In this document: one piece after another, positions 8,170 to 17,338 of the stretch
Layout of the letters: the number at the start of each line of letters is the position of its first letter
Numbering within the stretch: position 1 is the first letter of the stretch
DNA from: Bacillus cereus group sp. RP43
GTDB taxonomy: Bacteria; Bacillota; Bacilli; Bacillales; Bacillaceae_G
Assembly (NCBI RefSeq): GCF_040459645.1
Contig: NZ_JARVHQ010000001.1
Coordinates: 3,348,001 to 3,412,000, forward strand
Length of the DNA stretch: 64,000 nucleotides
Direction: 5' to 3'
The notes under the pieces: model-generated
The model's database searches: none
Told to the model about the DNA's origin: nothing
What the model saw: only the letters and a program-made list of their open reading frames with translations
Program-made: the position numbers and the translations under genes

Positions 8170-9417
8170 CTAATTAAACATTATAGGAAAAGTAAATATA
8201 ACGAAAGCTGCCCAAAGTCCGTATACCGGCAAATACTTAGTAACTGCATCTTGGATAGTTGAAGGTCCGGATTTGTTTTGTAGAAAACGCATATAGGAGA
8301 GCATAATCCAAATTAGATTTGCCCAGATAAGTATGTTTACTCCTAAAGCAGCAAGTCTATTAGGCGTAATCCCATAAGAAGAAAGTCTGAACACGATTGC
8401 TGACAAAGCCACACTGTCAATGATAAGTGCAAGAACAATTAAGGCAAAATTTATATAATCTGAAATGTTCTTTTTCTCGTCTGAGTCGCTCTCGATAATG
8501 GAAAATATGGTAACGGCCAATACACCAAGGAGTATTCCGTTGAAGACTATCAGGAAATTGCGGTCCAAGAATGGATTTTTTCCGACCCATATAACCGTTA
8601 TTAGATAGAGCAACAACGTGATCAGGACAAGAGGACTAAAAATTTTAGCTATATATGGTGTAATATTCTTAGCAAGTTTCAGATTCATTGATACCAGGTA
8701 TGCAGCCACAATAGCAAGAGCGGCAGCACCAAATAAAACAACATTACTAAAATAGAAGTCTTCTATATTCAAGTCAACAAACCTAAATAACTGCATGGTT
8801 AATGCTGCTAGTACCATTCCGCTAACTGCCATGCTGGCGTAGAGAATACAATACTCCAAATTAAATTTAATATAGGCTAATCTTGTACTGCCTTTTGAAT
8901 ATTCATTCCCTGTAAATGCAAGCCCTACCAATACCCATAAGAATATGGGAAAGTGTAAATAAGCAAGGATAATACTGTCTTTATAATTTAATGGCAGCAT
9001 ATTAAGATAAAACCCGGAAATTAGGAACAACGCTGCAAGAGAATAAATAACACTTTTTTTCGGAGTATTATTGTAAACAAAATAGGCAGCAATAAAGGGA
9101 ATTATACCAAAAGCCAGGTTAATTGGAGCAATTGCTTCCTGTTCGACAAAATGGAAAATGATTCTAGTGCTTATCCCGGCCAGAATAGCTAAAATGCCCA
9201 TGAATAAGAAACCTTTTTGAAATACGGAAGTTTTTTCTGTATTTACTGTCTCCTTGAAATGCAATCTTTCATGCCAAACACCAAGAACCTTAGAATCTGG
9301 ATTTTGTTCCCATGCGTGTGAGAATGACTTTTTAAAAGCTTTCGGGTCTTTTCTATACATTCTCTCCAGCTCATGAGGGTTATCAATATTTTCAATAATC
9401 AAATTGTTAATGTCCAT
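8170..9417 (-). CDS. Multi-pass membrane protein, DUF4153-like
   Basis: 415 residues. A charged N-terminal cytosolic segment (about 1-65, with HELERMYRKDPKAFKKSF) precedes ten or more membrane helices. The C-terminal FRLSSYGITPNRLAALGVNI resembles the YGxTPNR motif of DUF4153 proteins; the N-terminal segment resembles the small domain that in Firmicutes often follows PadR regulators. No regulator is adjacent here. Function unknown. RBS GAGGAGGT six bases before the ATG; a 14-codon reading frame ends two bases upstream. No clear terminator follows. Confidence 0.7.
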   Translation of the reverse strand: MDINNLIIENIDNPHELERMYRKDPKAFKKSFSHAWEQNPDSKVLGVWHERLHFKETVNTEKTSVFQKGFLFMGILAILAGISTRIIFHFVEQEAIAPINLAFGIIPFIAAYFVYNNTPKKSVIYSLAALFLISGFYLNMLPLNYKDSIILAYLHFPIFLWVLVGLAFTGNEYSKGSTRLAYIKFNLEYCILYASMAVSGMVLAALTMQLFRFVDLNIEDFYFSNVVLFGAAALAIVAAYLVSMNLKLAKNITPYIAKIFSPLVLITLLLYLITVIWVGKNPFLDRNFLIVFNGILLGVLAVTIFSIIESDSDEKKNISDYINFALIVLALIIDSVALSAIVFRLSSYGITPNRLAALGVNILIWANLIWIMLSYMRFLQNKSGPSTIQDAVTKYLPVYGLWAAFVIFTFPIMFN

Positions 9418-9419
9418 AG

Positions 9420-9464
9420 TTATACCTCCTCTAATTTTAAAAACAACGTTGTTGCCTTTTCCAT
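9420..9464 (-). CDS. 14-residue upstream ORF, possible leader peptide
   Basis: MEKATTLFLKLEEV, with RBS GTGAGGTG six bases before its ATG and its stop two bases before the ATG of the membrane protein; the downstream RBS lies inside it. The arrangement fits translational coupling or the remnant of a lost first gene. No homology recognised. Confidence 0.4.
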   Translation of the reverse strand: MEKATTLFLKLEEV

Positions 9465-9838
9465 AAAAAGCACCTCACTTATTTATTATGATTTTGATTT
9501 TAATATATTTTTTATCGTTTTACAATAAATTTTTATTATTTAAGGTAATGTTTTTGTTGTATATTTTTTCAGACGTCGGTGTAAGCTACTTTCAGTTGTC
9601 CTCTTAGTTGCTTGTTTTTCTTTTGTATAAAAGAACTGATGAAGATGATATAAACGTCCTATTTAATACTATCTTTTCAAATATTTTTTATTGTTAGTAC
9701 ACAAAATCATGTAATTCAAAAATAAAAAAGCATGACATAAAATTGTCATGCTTTTTCTTTTCTATCAATATTTTTTCAAACCTAACCTGTTATAGCACCT
9801 TTCACTTGAACATGAGCTGTTTTATTTATTGAAACCAC
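9465..9838. other. Intergenic region before the topB end
   Basis: AT-rich. Holds the promoter of the membrane-protein gene, not resolved, and a perfect hairpin with T-run at 9724-9760 (AAAAAGCATGACA paired with TGTCATGCTTTTT). The hairpin lies 80 or more bases past the topB stop at 9839 and is the likely topB terminator. Nothing else recognised. Confidence 0.6.
9724..9760 (-). terminator. Probable topB terminator
   Basis: 12-bp perfect stem around an AAAATT-type loop; T-runs on both sides, so possibly bidirectional. Confidence 0.8.
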
Positions 9839-11983
9839 TTAATTCTCAAACACAAAATTAATCTTATTATCTTTCCACTCTAACTTCGCATCAAATGTTT
9901 TCTCGCCTTTTTTAAAGCCTTTAATTAAATCGGTCTTCTCGCCTTTTAATAGTTTCGTCATGTTTTTTTGCGAAATAGCTTTGCTTAATATCTTCTTCGA
10001 AATGGTAAAGTCACACTGTGTTGTGTTGTAGTTGGAACACCCGTAAAATGTGGACTTATCAATAACATCGCCATCGCATTTTTTACAGTTACCCACCTTT
10101 TTACCTGTTGTAAATTTCGATCCTTTTCGCTCAATCGATTCAACATGTAATCCAGTGAAATCCCATTTCTCAGACATTTCAACCGCGTCTTCAATAATTT
10201 TAGCTGATAGTTTTTTCGTTTGTTCCATAAATGTAGCTGGTGAAGCTGTCCCTTCACCAATTTCTGCAAGACGCTGTTCCCATTTTGCAGTCATTTCCGG
10301 TGAAGCTAATATTTTGTCGCCGATTGCTGTAATTAATACTTTTCCCTTATCGGTCGCATACACTTGGTTTTTCTGCACATCAATATATTTACGGTCTTTC
10401 AGCATCGTAATAATTCCAGCGCGAGTCGCTTCCGTACCTAAACCTTCTGTTTTCTTCAATACTTTCTCGAGCTCTTCATTATCTAAATACTTACCGGCTG
10501 TTTTCATTAACGTAATAAGTTGTCCTTCTGTATAACGCTTCGGTGGCTGTGTTTTTCCTTCTTTCACTTTCACCTTTACAACTTTCCCTTGTTCACCTTC
10601 AGCTACAATTGGGAGAATTGTTTCATCATCTTTGTCATCTTGGAAAATTACTTTACGCCATCCTTCTTGAATTTGCTGTTTTCCTTTCGAAATGAATTCA
10701 GCACGTTCGTCTACAAGCGTTGTAATCGTTGTGTAGTCAAAGATTGCTACTTCATAATGCGCCGCAATAAGTCTTCTTACGATCATATCGTAAATTTTCT
10801 TTTCATCACCTGATAGTTTGCTTGGATTTGTAACTTGCTCTGTCGGTATAATTGCATAGTGATCTGTAACTTTTTTTTCATTCACATAGCGCTTGTTGTT
10901 CATAATCGATTCAATTGGTGCTGGCAATAAACCTTTATATTCATCAAACTGACTTAACTTCTGTAAAATATCAGGGAATGTTGCTGCCTCTCCTTGTGTA
11001 ACATAGTTAGAATCCGAACGCGGATAAGAGACAATCCCTTTTTGATATAGTGCTTGTGTTATATCAAGCGTCTTTTTCGGTGAAAATTTAAAAGCTTTAT
11101 TCGCAGTTGCTTGCAGTGCTGATAAATTAAATAAAAACGGCGGCTGAAACTCTTTACGCTCCGTTTTCATTTCTTTCACTACAGCCGGCTTATTCTGACA
11201 AAACGCTGCAATTTTATTTGCCAAATCAGGATCATTTAAGCGGGACTCATTATCTTTCTCCCATTTCCCCTCATACTTCTTTCCCTCTATATTAAAGGTT
11301 GCGAACACTTCCCAAAACGGCTCTGACTTAAAGTTCTCTATTTCTTTCTCCCGCTTTACGATTAACGCGAGTGTTGGTGTTTGTACACGACCAGCGGAAA
11401 ACACATCGTTCATTCCCTTTTTCTTTAGCAAAATACTAAAGACACGCGATGCATTCATACCAACGACCCAATCAGCGCAAGATCTTGTATATGCTTCATA
11501 ATACGTATTAATCGTATCTGCTTCATCTAGTAAGTTTTTAAATCCTTGATAAATAGCTTGCTTCGTTAAAGAGGAAATCCAAAGACGCTTCATCGGTTTT
11601 TGCACGCTGCAAAGATTAATAATATTTCGTACAATCAGTTCCCCTTCACGCCCAGCATCGCCCGCGTGAATAATTTCTGTTACCTGAGGATTATGTAACA
11701 GCTGTTTCACAACGTTAAATTGCTTATACTTCGACTTTGTTACTTCAAATTGAAAACGCTCTGGAATCATAGGTAACGTATTAAGTGACCATTTTTTCCA
11801 CTCTGCGTGATAATGTTCTGGATTACATAACTGCGTCAAATGACCAATTGCCCATGTACAGTACGCTCCATTTGGAAATAACTCATTTGCTTCTACTTCT
11901 AAATATCCATCTTTCCGGCGATATTTAAACTGTGAAACAAGAGCCAAACCTTGATCTGGTTTCTCGGCAATAATTAATTTCAT
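9839..11983 (-). CDS. topB: DNA topoisomerase III (type IA)
   Basis: 714 residues, normal for bacterial TopB. Domains in order: N-terminal TOPRIM (KLIIAEKPDQG, then GDAGREGELIVR with the acidic Mg-binding residues), the type IA core with the catalytic tyrosine in GIVSYPRSDSNYV (about residue 315), TEGLGTEATRAGII, and a C-terminal zinc-ribbon-like module CKKCDGD-(about 13)-GCSNYNTTQCDF. It cuts and passes single strands to decatenate DNA. Monocistronic. B. cereus group strains usually have two TopB paralogues; I cannot say which this is. Confidence 0.95.
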   Translation of the reverse strand: MKLIIAEKPDQGLALVSQFKYRRKDGYLEVEANELFPNGAYCTWAIGHLTQLCNPEHYHAEWKKWSLNTLPMIPERFQFEVTKSKYKQFNVVKQLLHNPQVTEIIHAGDAGREGELIVRNIINLCSVQKPMKRLWISSLTKQAIYQGFKNLLDEADTINTYYEAYTRSCADWVVGMNASRVFSILLKKKGMNDVFSAGRVQTPTLALIVKREKEIENFKSEPFWEVFATFNIEGKKYEGKWEKDNESRLNDPDLANKIAAFCQNKPAVVKEMKTERKEFQPPFLFNLSALQATANKAFKFSPKKTLDITQALYQKGIVSYPRSDSNYVTQGEAATFPDILQKLSQFDEYKGLLPAPIESIMNNKRYVNEKKVTDHYAIIPTEQVTNPSKLSGDEKKIYDMIVRRLIAAHYEVAIFDYTTITTLVDERAEFISKGKQQIQEGWRKVIFQDDKDDETILPIVAEGEQGKVVKVKVKEGKTQPPKRYTEGQLITLMKTAGKYLDNEELEKVLKKTEGLGTEATRAGIITMLKDRKYIDVQKNQVYATDKGKVLITAIGDKILASPEMTAKWEQRLAEIGEGTASPATFMEQTKKLSAKIIEDAVEMSEKWDFTGLHVESIERKGSKFTTGKKVGNCKKCDGDVIDKSTFYGCSNYNTTQCDFTISKKILSKAISQKNMTKLLKGEKTDLIKGFKKGEKTFDAKLEWKDNKINFVFEN

Positions 11984-12420
11984 TTTATAACTCCCTATCT
12001 GTATTCCAGTGTTACTTTCATTGTCTATATGTTTAGAAGCGATGATAATACAACAATCTTATTTATCATTCGCGGGTTACTCCAATAATGGGATAACTAT
12101 AATATTATACGCTTATTCTTTATGGCTTCACAATAGAAACTCATTATATAACAATTTCTTTCACATACTCATAGACAAAAAAGACGCTCAAAAATCGAGC
12201 GTCTTTTCCATTCACTACTATTTGCTTTCCTATATTCTATAAAATTTAAAATACAACAATCCCTATGAAGCATCGTCTACTAAGATAACCTTCATTATTT
12301 GAAAATTATATTGAACTTACCTTTTTTAAATTGTGCAGATAATTTGCAGATATATATTAGCATAAGTACTCTCCATTTGAACATATGATGAAGTGAATGA
12401 TAGGACAGGGAGGTATCATA
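11984..12420. other. Intergenic region, topB to membrane protein
   Basis: 437 bases. Contains the topB promoter region and, at 12177-12207, a near-symmetrical terminator hairpin (AAAAGACGCTC paired with GAGCGTCTTTT) that does not belong to an identified gene. No convincing ORF with RBS was seen on either strand; a lost or very small transcript may have ended here. Confidence 0.5.
12177..12207. terminator. Orphan bidirectional terminator hairpin
   Basis: Stem GACGCTC/GAGCGTC flanked by A- and T-runs; no gene with a matching end was found on either side. Confidence 0.7.
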
Positions 12421-12978
12421 ATGTTAGCTTATACGTTAACTACCTTAACACTTTGTTGTATCTCGATTATTATCGCATCATATATTTCTAAACGTAAGGG
12501 TACCCTAATGGAGTATATGGTATTTATTATGTCTTTTAGTATGAGTATCGGTTTAAGTATAGGTTTTTATTTAGGTATTCTCTTTAAAGGAGAATTACTA
12601 TATTCTACTTTGCTTGCTATTTTGATTAGTGGTTTTATCGGTTTTTTAGTCGGTCTACGTTTTCACCTGTATACTGCCTTAGAAGGAATGTTCTCTGGAT
12701 TAATGGCAAGTATGATGGGAGCTATGATTACAGAGATGTTAAACGCTCAACAAGCCCATAGTATACTGTTTATTAGTCTCTTACTTACTATAACGATAAC
12801 TATGTCATGTATGATTCAGCTTTTATCAGAAACCTTTCCTACTTATATCCATCGTCGGTTTCTATTATTACTCTCAATTGGCGTAGTAATTGTTCTCACT
12901 GTATTCGTAACATTCCCAGATCATACGCCTCCACCTGCATCCGAGCATGATCAACATATGTATAACGCTAAAGACTAA
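12421..12978 (+). CDS. Small polytopic membrane protein next to the multicopper oxidase
   Basis: 185 residues from the ATG at 12421, which has an ideal GGGAGGT six bases upstream (an ATG at 12397 has none). Five to six hydrophobic helices, with Met-rich segments in the fourth (MFSGLMASMMGAMITEML) and a His/Met tail HDQHMYNAKD. I do not recognise the family; the Met and His residues and the convergent multicopper oxidase suggest a copper-related membrane role, as inference only. Confidence 0.65.
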   Translation: MLAYTLTTLTLCCISIIIASYISKRKGTLMEYMVFIMSFSMSIGLSIGFYLGILFKGELLYSTLLAILISGFIGFLVGLRFHLYTALEGMFSGLMASMMGAMITEMLNAQQAHSILFISLLLTITITMSCMIQLLSETFPTYIHRRFLLLLSIGVVIVLTVFVTFPDHTPPPASEHDQHMYNAKD

Positions 12979-12983
12979 AATAT

Positions 12984-13016
12984 ATAAAGCAGTTATCCTA
13001 TGGATAACTGCTTTAT
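12984..13016. terminator. Bidirectional terminator
   Basis: 15-bp perfect stem ATAAAGCAGTTATCC with its complement between two converging genes. Confidence 0.85.
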
Positions 13017-13017
13017 A

Positions 13018-14673
13018 TTATTCTGGCTTATTAGGAATGCTAGGGTTTGGAACATAATCAGATTTATAATCTGTATATTTCACTTCTGTTACCATCCCCG
13101 CTGAAGCATGGTGTAAATCATGACAGTGGAACATCCATTCACCCGGATTGTCTGCTACAAAGGCTACTTCATATTCTTCTCCCGGTTTTAAGTTTAATGT
13201 ATCTTTAACAATTGGCGAACCTTCTATCGGTTTTCCATCTTTACTCAATACCTGGAAGAAATGACCATGCAAATGCATCGGGTGATCGTCCGCTTTAGAG
13301 CGATTTACTAACTTTACTTTTACTAAGTCACCCTTTTTCACTGGAATTGGGTCAATATCTGGGAATACCTTTCCGTTAATTGTATATACCATTTCATTTC
13401 CATTCATTTGCGTATTCAAGTTCATATTATATGTGGTAGTATACTGCTGGTCTAACGTGAAACTACCTAATTTTTTAGTACCATATTTCGCCATGTCTAA
13501 TTTTGATAACTTCTCTTTTTCGTTTGCTTTGTCTTTCATCTCTTTACTACCTTCATATTCAATAACAGCTTTCATTCCTTTTGTACCTTTATTTTCTGAA
13601 TGGTCTTCAACGTACCATTTCCCAGGATTGTTAGCAGTAAATTCAATATCATAACGTTCACCCGGTGCTATTGAAATTACTTTATCCTTAATAACTTTTG
13701 GATCATTTATTGGTTGGCCATCTGTCGCAATTACTTTTATATCATGACCATGAACGTGTATATCATGTGATAAGTAACCAGCATTAACAAGTCGAAGACG
13801 AACTTTATCTCCCTTATTCACTTTTAATGACTCTACTAACTTCCCGCTTTTACCATTGATTGTGAATAAGTCATACATACTCATATCATGACCTTCCATC
13901 TTCATATTTCCATGGTTCATTCCTGCCATATTGCCAGAGTCTTTTTTATCACTGCCCATGTCCATACCAGAATGATCCATACCTTTCATATCATCATTCT
14001 TTTTCGTATTTTCATTATCCTTACTAGATTTATTACCGTCTGCTTTTTCTGTTTGTCCTTTTGTCATTTCTTTTAACTGCTTATTAATTCCTTCTTTATC
14101 TGTTACCCATTCATCTAACATTAATGTGTAATCTTTATCATACTTTTCATTTGTATCCTCTACAATAAGAGCACCATACAAGCCTCTATCTAGTTGATTT
14201 ACAGAATCTTGATGTGAATGATACCAATAAGTTCCTGGTACGCTCGCTTCAAATTCATAGGTGAAACTTTTTCCTGATTCAACCGCATCTTGTGTCACGC
14301 CTGGAATTCCATCCATGTTATTTGGGACAGGATACCCATGCCAATGAATAGATACTGGTGCAGGTAATTCATTTTTTAATGTCACTTTAACCTTTTTACC
14401 TTTTTTCACCCTGATTTCTGGACCCGGGGATGAACCATTAAATGTCCAGACTGGAACAATAACACCGTTACTTAGCTTTTGTTTTTCTTCTTTCGCTACT
14501 AAAGTAACTTCTGGCCCTTTTACAACTTTCAATGGCTTTGTAGCCGTCTCAGTCTGTGTTGTTTTTTTATCGTTCATATTTTTATGATCATTTGTTGTAT
14601 TTGTAGTCGCAGAACATGCAGCAATTAAAGTTATTACGGAGACTGTAACTGCTGTTAATACAAATCTCTTCAT
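13018..14673 (-). CDS. Multicopper oxidase lipoprotein (CopA/laccase type) with Met/His-rich insert
   Basis: 551 residues from the ATG at 14673, with AAGGAGGG before it. Lipobox LIAAC puts the lipidated Cys at residue 20. Three cupredoxin domains; all four copper motifs are present: HWHG near 112, WYHSHQD near 155, HPMHLHGHFF near 470 and HCHDLHHASAGM near 520, so type 1, 2 and 3 centres should form. Between domains 1 and 2 lies an insert with many MDHSGM, MNHGNM and MEGHDM units, as in copper-tolerance oxidases CueO and CopA. Probable role: surface cuprous oxidase for copper tolerance, or laccase-like oxidase. Monocistronic. Confidence 0.93.
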   Translation of the reverse strand: MKRFVLTAVTVSVITLIAACSATTNTTNDHKNMNDKKTTQTETATKPLKVVKGPEVTLVAKEEKQKLSNGVIVPVWTFNGSSPGPEIRVKKGKKVKVTLKNELPAPVSIHWHGYPVPNNMDGIPGVTQDAVESGKSFTYEFEASVPGTYWYHSHQDSVNQLDRGLYGALIVEDTNEKYDKDYTLMLDEWVTDKEGINKQLKEMTKGQTEKADGNKSSKDNENTKKNDDMKGMDHSGMDMGSDKKDSGNMAGMNHGNMKMEGHDMSMYDLFTINGKSGKLVESLKVNKGDKVRLRLVNAGYLSHDIHVHGHDIKVIATDGQPINDPKVIKDKVISIAPGERYDIEFTANNPGKWYVEDHSENKGTKGMKAVIEYEGSKEMKDKANEKEKLSKLDMAKYGTKKLGSFTLDQQYTTTYNMNLNTQMNGNEMVYTINGKVFPDIDPIPVKKGDLVKVKLVNRSKADDHPMHLHGHFFQVLSKDGKPIEGSPIVKDTLNLKPGEEYEVAFVADNPGEWMFHCHDLHHASAGMVTEVKYTDYKSDYVPNPSIPNKPE

Positions 14674-14754
14674 GGAAAATCCCTCCTTTTTCTTTTTCAA
14701 GATTATTATAGAAGACAATTTTCAAGAAAATATGGAGATATAAAATGAACAAAA

Positions 14755-14782
14755 TAAAAAGACGCCCAAAATTGAGCGCCTC
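14755..14782 (-). terminator. Terminator after the aminopeptidase gene
   Basis: On the minus strand AGGCGCTC pairs with GGGCGTCT using two G-U pairs, followed by TTTTTATTTT. Confidence 0.75.
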
Positions 14783-14791
14783 TTCTAATTA

Positions 14792-16075
14792 TTATTTCGT
14801 AACAACTTCATCTTCTTTTACATTTACATTATTTTCTCTCATAAACTCTTCAACCTCTTCAACTTCTCTAATGATATCTTTTGACAAGTTTTCATACCCG
14901 TCCTTTGTGATAAGAATATCATCTTCAATACGAATCCCAATTGATTCTTCTTCAATATATAGACCTGGTTCAATCGTAATGACCATACCTTCTTCTAATA
15001 CTCTATCTTTGTATGTTCCTACATCATGAGTATCTAAACCTAAGAAATGACTCACGCCGTGATAATAATATTTAGATAGTTCCTCATCTTCTTGAATTAA
15101 ACCAATAGCTTTACACTCTTCTGCTAGTACTTTTTTTGTATGCTCATTTAATGCAGCAAATTTTAATCCTGGCTTAATAAGCTCAGTTGTTTCTTTCAAT
15201 GCTTTTAACACGATATTATATATTTGTTTTTGGCGACTAGAGAATGTTCCACTAGCTGGGAATGTGTAACTAATATCAGCGTTGTAGTAATCTTTCTGAG
15301 CACCTAAATCGAGCAGTACTAAATCACCATTTTGAATTTGTGCATCATTATCTTCATAATGAAGGACTGTAGCATTTTTACCACTCGCCAAAATTGTATT
15401 AAACGCATGATGTTTAATTCCAGATGATTTAAGCGTAAAATCAAAATGAGCTTCTAATTCATATTCCATCACATCTGCTTTTGCATGCTTCAGCACGTTA
15501 TAAATACCCTCCTTAGTTACAGCAATCGCTTCTTTAATGATTTCAATTTCTTCTTCTGTTTTAAACACTCGTAATTCACAAATGTTTGGGTATACATTTC
15601 CAATTGTTATGTGCGGATACTGTTCTCTTACATGTTTAGCAAACGCTAATGTTTTCGTCTCAGTACCGTTCCACTCACGAAGTTCCAAGTCTAAATTCAC
15701 ATGTTTCACATTTTCCACGAAAAGTGTATTCGTCATTGTCTTTTCAAAGCTATCTAAATACACAACTTTCTTTATACCTGATAATTTCTCTGCTTCTTCT
15801 TTAGAAACTGTTTTTCCAACCCACTTTTCAAGCACTGGATCTGATTTTTCAATGAAAAGAGTCTCTTCTACACTATTCCCAAACTTTTTTAACATGAAAA
15901 TAACATTCGGCTCATCGATTCCCGTTAAGTAGTAAAAATTACGATTCGGTACAAATTTATAATGTGCATCAGCTGACATATGAGGTGCTTGTCCAGCAAA
16001 TAAAATAGTAATTGATTCATCTGGTAACGTGTTTACTAATCGTTCTCTATTTCGAGCAAAAAATGTTGACTTCAT
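14792..16075 (-). CDS. Xaa-Pro aminopeptidase (M24B, PepP type)
   Basis: 427 residues. N-terminal aminopeptidase-P domain (about 1-130), then the pita-bread M24 domain. Metal ligands are visible in order: D in LLDLGAQ, D in YYNADISYTFP, H in GVSHFLGLDTHD, E in TIEPGLYI and E in GIRIEDDILIT; HHAFNTILASG gives the proton-shuttle His. It removes N-terminal residues before proline and needs two Mn or Co ions; cytoplasmic. RBS GGGGATTATT just before the ATG. Stands alone. Confidence 0.93.
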   Translation of the reverse strand: MKSTFFARNRERLVNTLPDESITILFAGQAPHMSADAHYKFVPNRNFYYLTGIDEPNVIFMLKKFGNSVEETLFIEKSDPVLEKWVGKTVSKEEAEKLSGIKKVVYLDSFEKTMTNTLFVENVKHVNLDLELREWNGTETKTLAFAKHVREQYPHITIGNVYPNICELRVFKTEEEIEIIKEAIAVTKEGIYNVLKHAKADVMEYELEAHFDFTLKSSGIKHHAFNTILASGKNATVLHYEDNDAQIQNGDLVLLDLGAQKDYYNADISYTFPASGTFSSRQKQIYNIVLKALKETTELIKPGLKFAALNEHTKKVLAEECKAIGLIQEDEELSKYYYHGVSHFLGLDTHDVGTYKDRVLEEGMVITIEPGLYIEEESIGIRIEDDILITKDGYENLSKDIIREVEEVEEFMRENNVNVKEDEVVTK

Positions 16076-16326
16076 AATAATCCCCCTAGCGTTCTCTGTA
16101 TGCTTGTAAAACTAATTATCCAATACAATTCATTCTATTATTGTTACAATTTTTCGTCAATTAATAGGGTTCATATAGAAAGTAAACCTTTCATTACTAG
16201 GCCTATATGCGGTATAACGTCTCCACAACTATTCCTTTCACTCGCAATTATGCATATCACTCCATAATTTCTTGACATTTATTCCATATACTTAAAATCT
16301 CATATGCAGGAAAGGGGTCTACAAAT

Positions 16327-17319
16327 TTGAAACATTATGTAGCAACAGGGTTAGCAATTACTTCTTTATTAATAATTACAGGATGTTCTAACAATGCTGA
16401 AACAGCACCAGCGAAAAAAGAAACGGTGCAATCTCAGCCAAAAAATAAAGAAACAACAAATACAATTCCGCAAAACTTCTATAAAGAAATTACATCTGGA
16501 AAAATCGAACACATTCATGGGATTGGTTATGCAGGAAATATGCCTGGGGCTTCTATCGCAACTCACAGTGGTATAAAAGTTTATCAAAATGGAAAATGGT
16601 TTGAAACTACTACACAGTTACACGATTATATGGGATTTCAATCAACAAAAAACGGCTTCTTTGCCAGTGGACATCCTGAACAAGGTGCAAATTTTAAAAA
16701 TCCTTTAGGGTTAATGAAAAGTTCTGATGGCGGAAATACCCTTGAAAAGCTAGCCTTTTATGGAGAATCTGATTTTCATAACCTTGCTGTCGGATATAAT
16801 ACGGAAGCAATTTATTTATATAACGAGCGTCCAAATTCTAAATTACAACAAGGTTTTTATTTCAGTACGAACAGCGGACAAGAATGGAAAAATAGTAAGT
16901 TACAAGGGCTTTCAAGTACAATCCACTCCTTTTCAGTACATCCGGATCAATCTAGTGTTGTCGCAGTAAGTGCTAAAGACGGCGTGTATTTATCTACAGA
17001 TTACGGGAATACTTTTAAATTATTCTCTAAATCTCTTGAATCGACCGCAGTTACATTTAGCGATGAAGATGTCATTTATGCCTCTATTAATAAGGAAAAC
17101 AAACAAATGATAACGAAGCAATCTATCGCTACAAATGAAGAGACAAACATACAAGCTCCATCTTTAGATCCTAAAGATACAATTATGTATATTTCACAAA
17201 ACCCTCAAAATTCATCTGAAATGGTATTTGCTACAATGAAAGCAAATGTGTTTCTTTCTACGGATGACGGTAAAACGTGGAAGCAGATTACTAAAAATGG
17301 AACATTACAATATAACTAG
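16327..17319 (+). CDS. Asp-box (BNR/sortilin-like) repeat lipoprotein
   Basis: 330 residues from a TTG with AAAGGGG ten bases upstream. Lipobox LLIITGC gives the lipidated Cys at 20, then a K/Q/T-rich linker. From about residue 55 come beta-propeller blades with Asp-box signatures: SSDGGNT, STNSGQEW, STDYGNTF and STDDGKTW, and a KIEHIHGIGY start. This matches the family annotated as F510_1955-type glycosylhydrolase, though enzyme activity has not been shown by the sequence. A CcdA-like membrane gene starts 19 bases later, so the two form an operon and probably act together outside the membrane. Confidence 0.8.
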   Translation: MKHYVATGLAITSLLIITGCSNNAETAPAKKETVQSQPKNKETTNTIPQNFYKEITSGKIEHIHGIGYAGNMPGASIATHSGIKVYQNGKWFETTTQLHDYMGFQSTKNGFFASGHPEQGANFKNPLGLMKSSDGGNTLEKLAFYGESDFHNLAVGYNTEAIYLYNERPNSKLQQGFYFSTNSGQEWKNSKLQGLSSTIHSFSVHPDQSSVVAVSAKDGVYLSTDYGNTFKLFSKSLESTAVTFSDEDVIYASINKENKQMITKQSIATNEETNIQAPSLDPKDTIMYISQNPQNSSEMVFATMKANVFLSTDDGKTWKQITKNGTLQYN

Positions 17320-17338
17320 TTAGAAAGGTGCATATAAC

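Noticed and set aside
12009..12242. 77-codon plus-strand frame between topB and the membrane protein
   Set aside because: No RBS, runs through a terminator hairpin, composition not protein-like.
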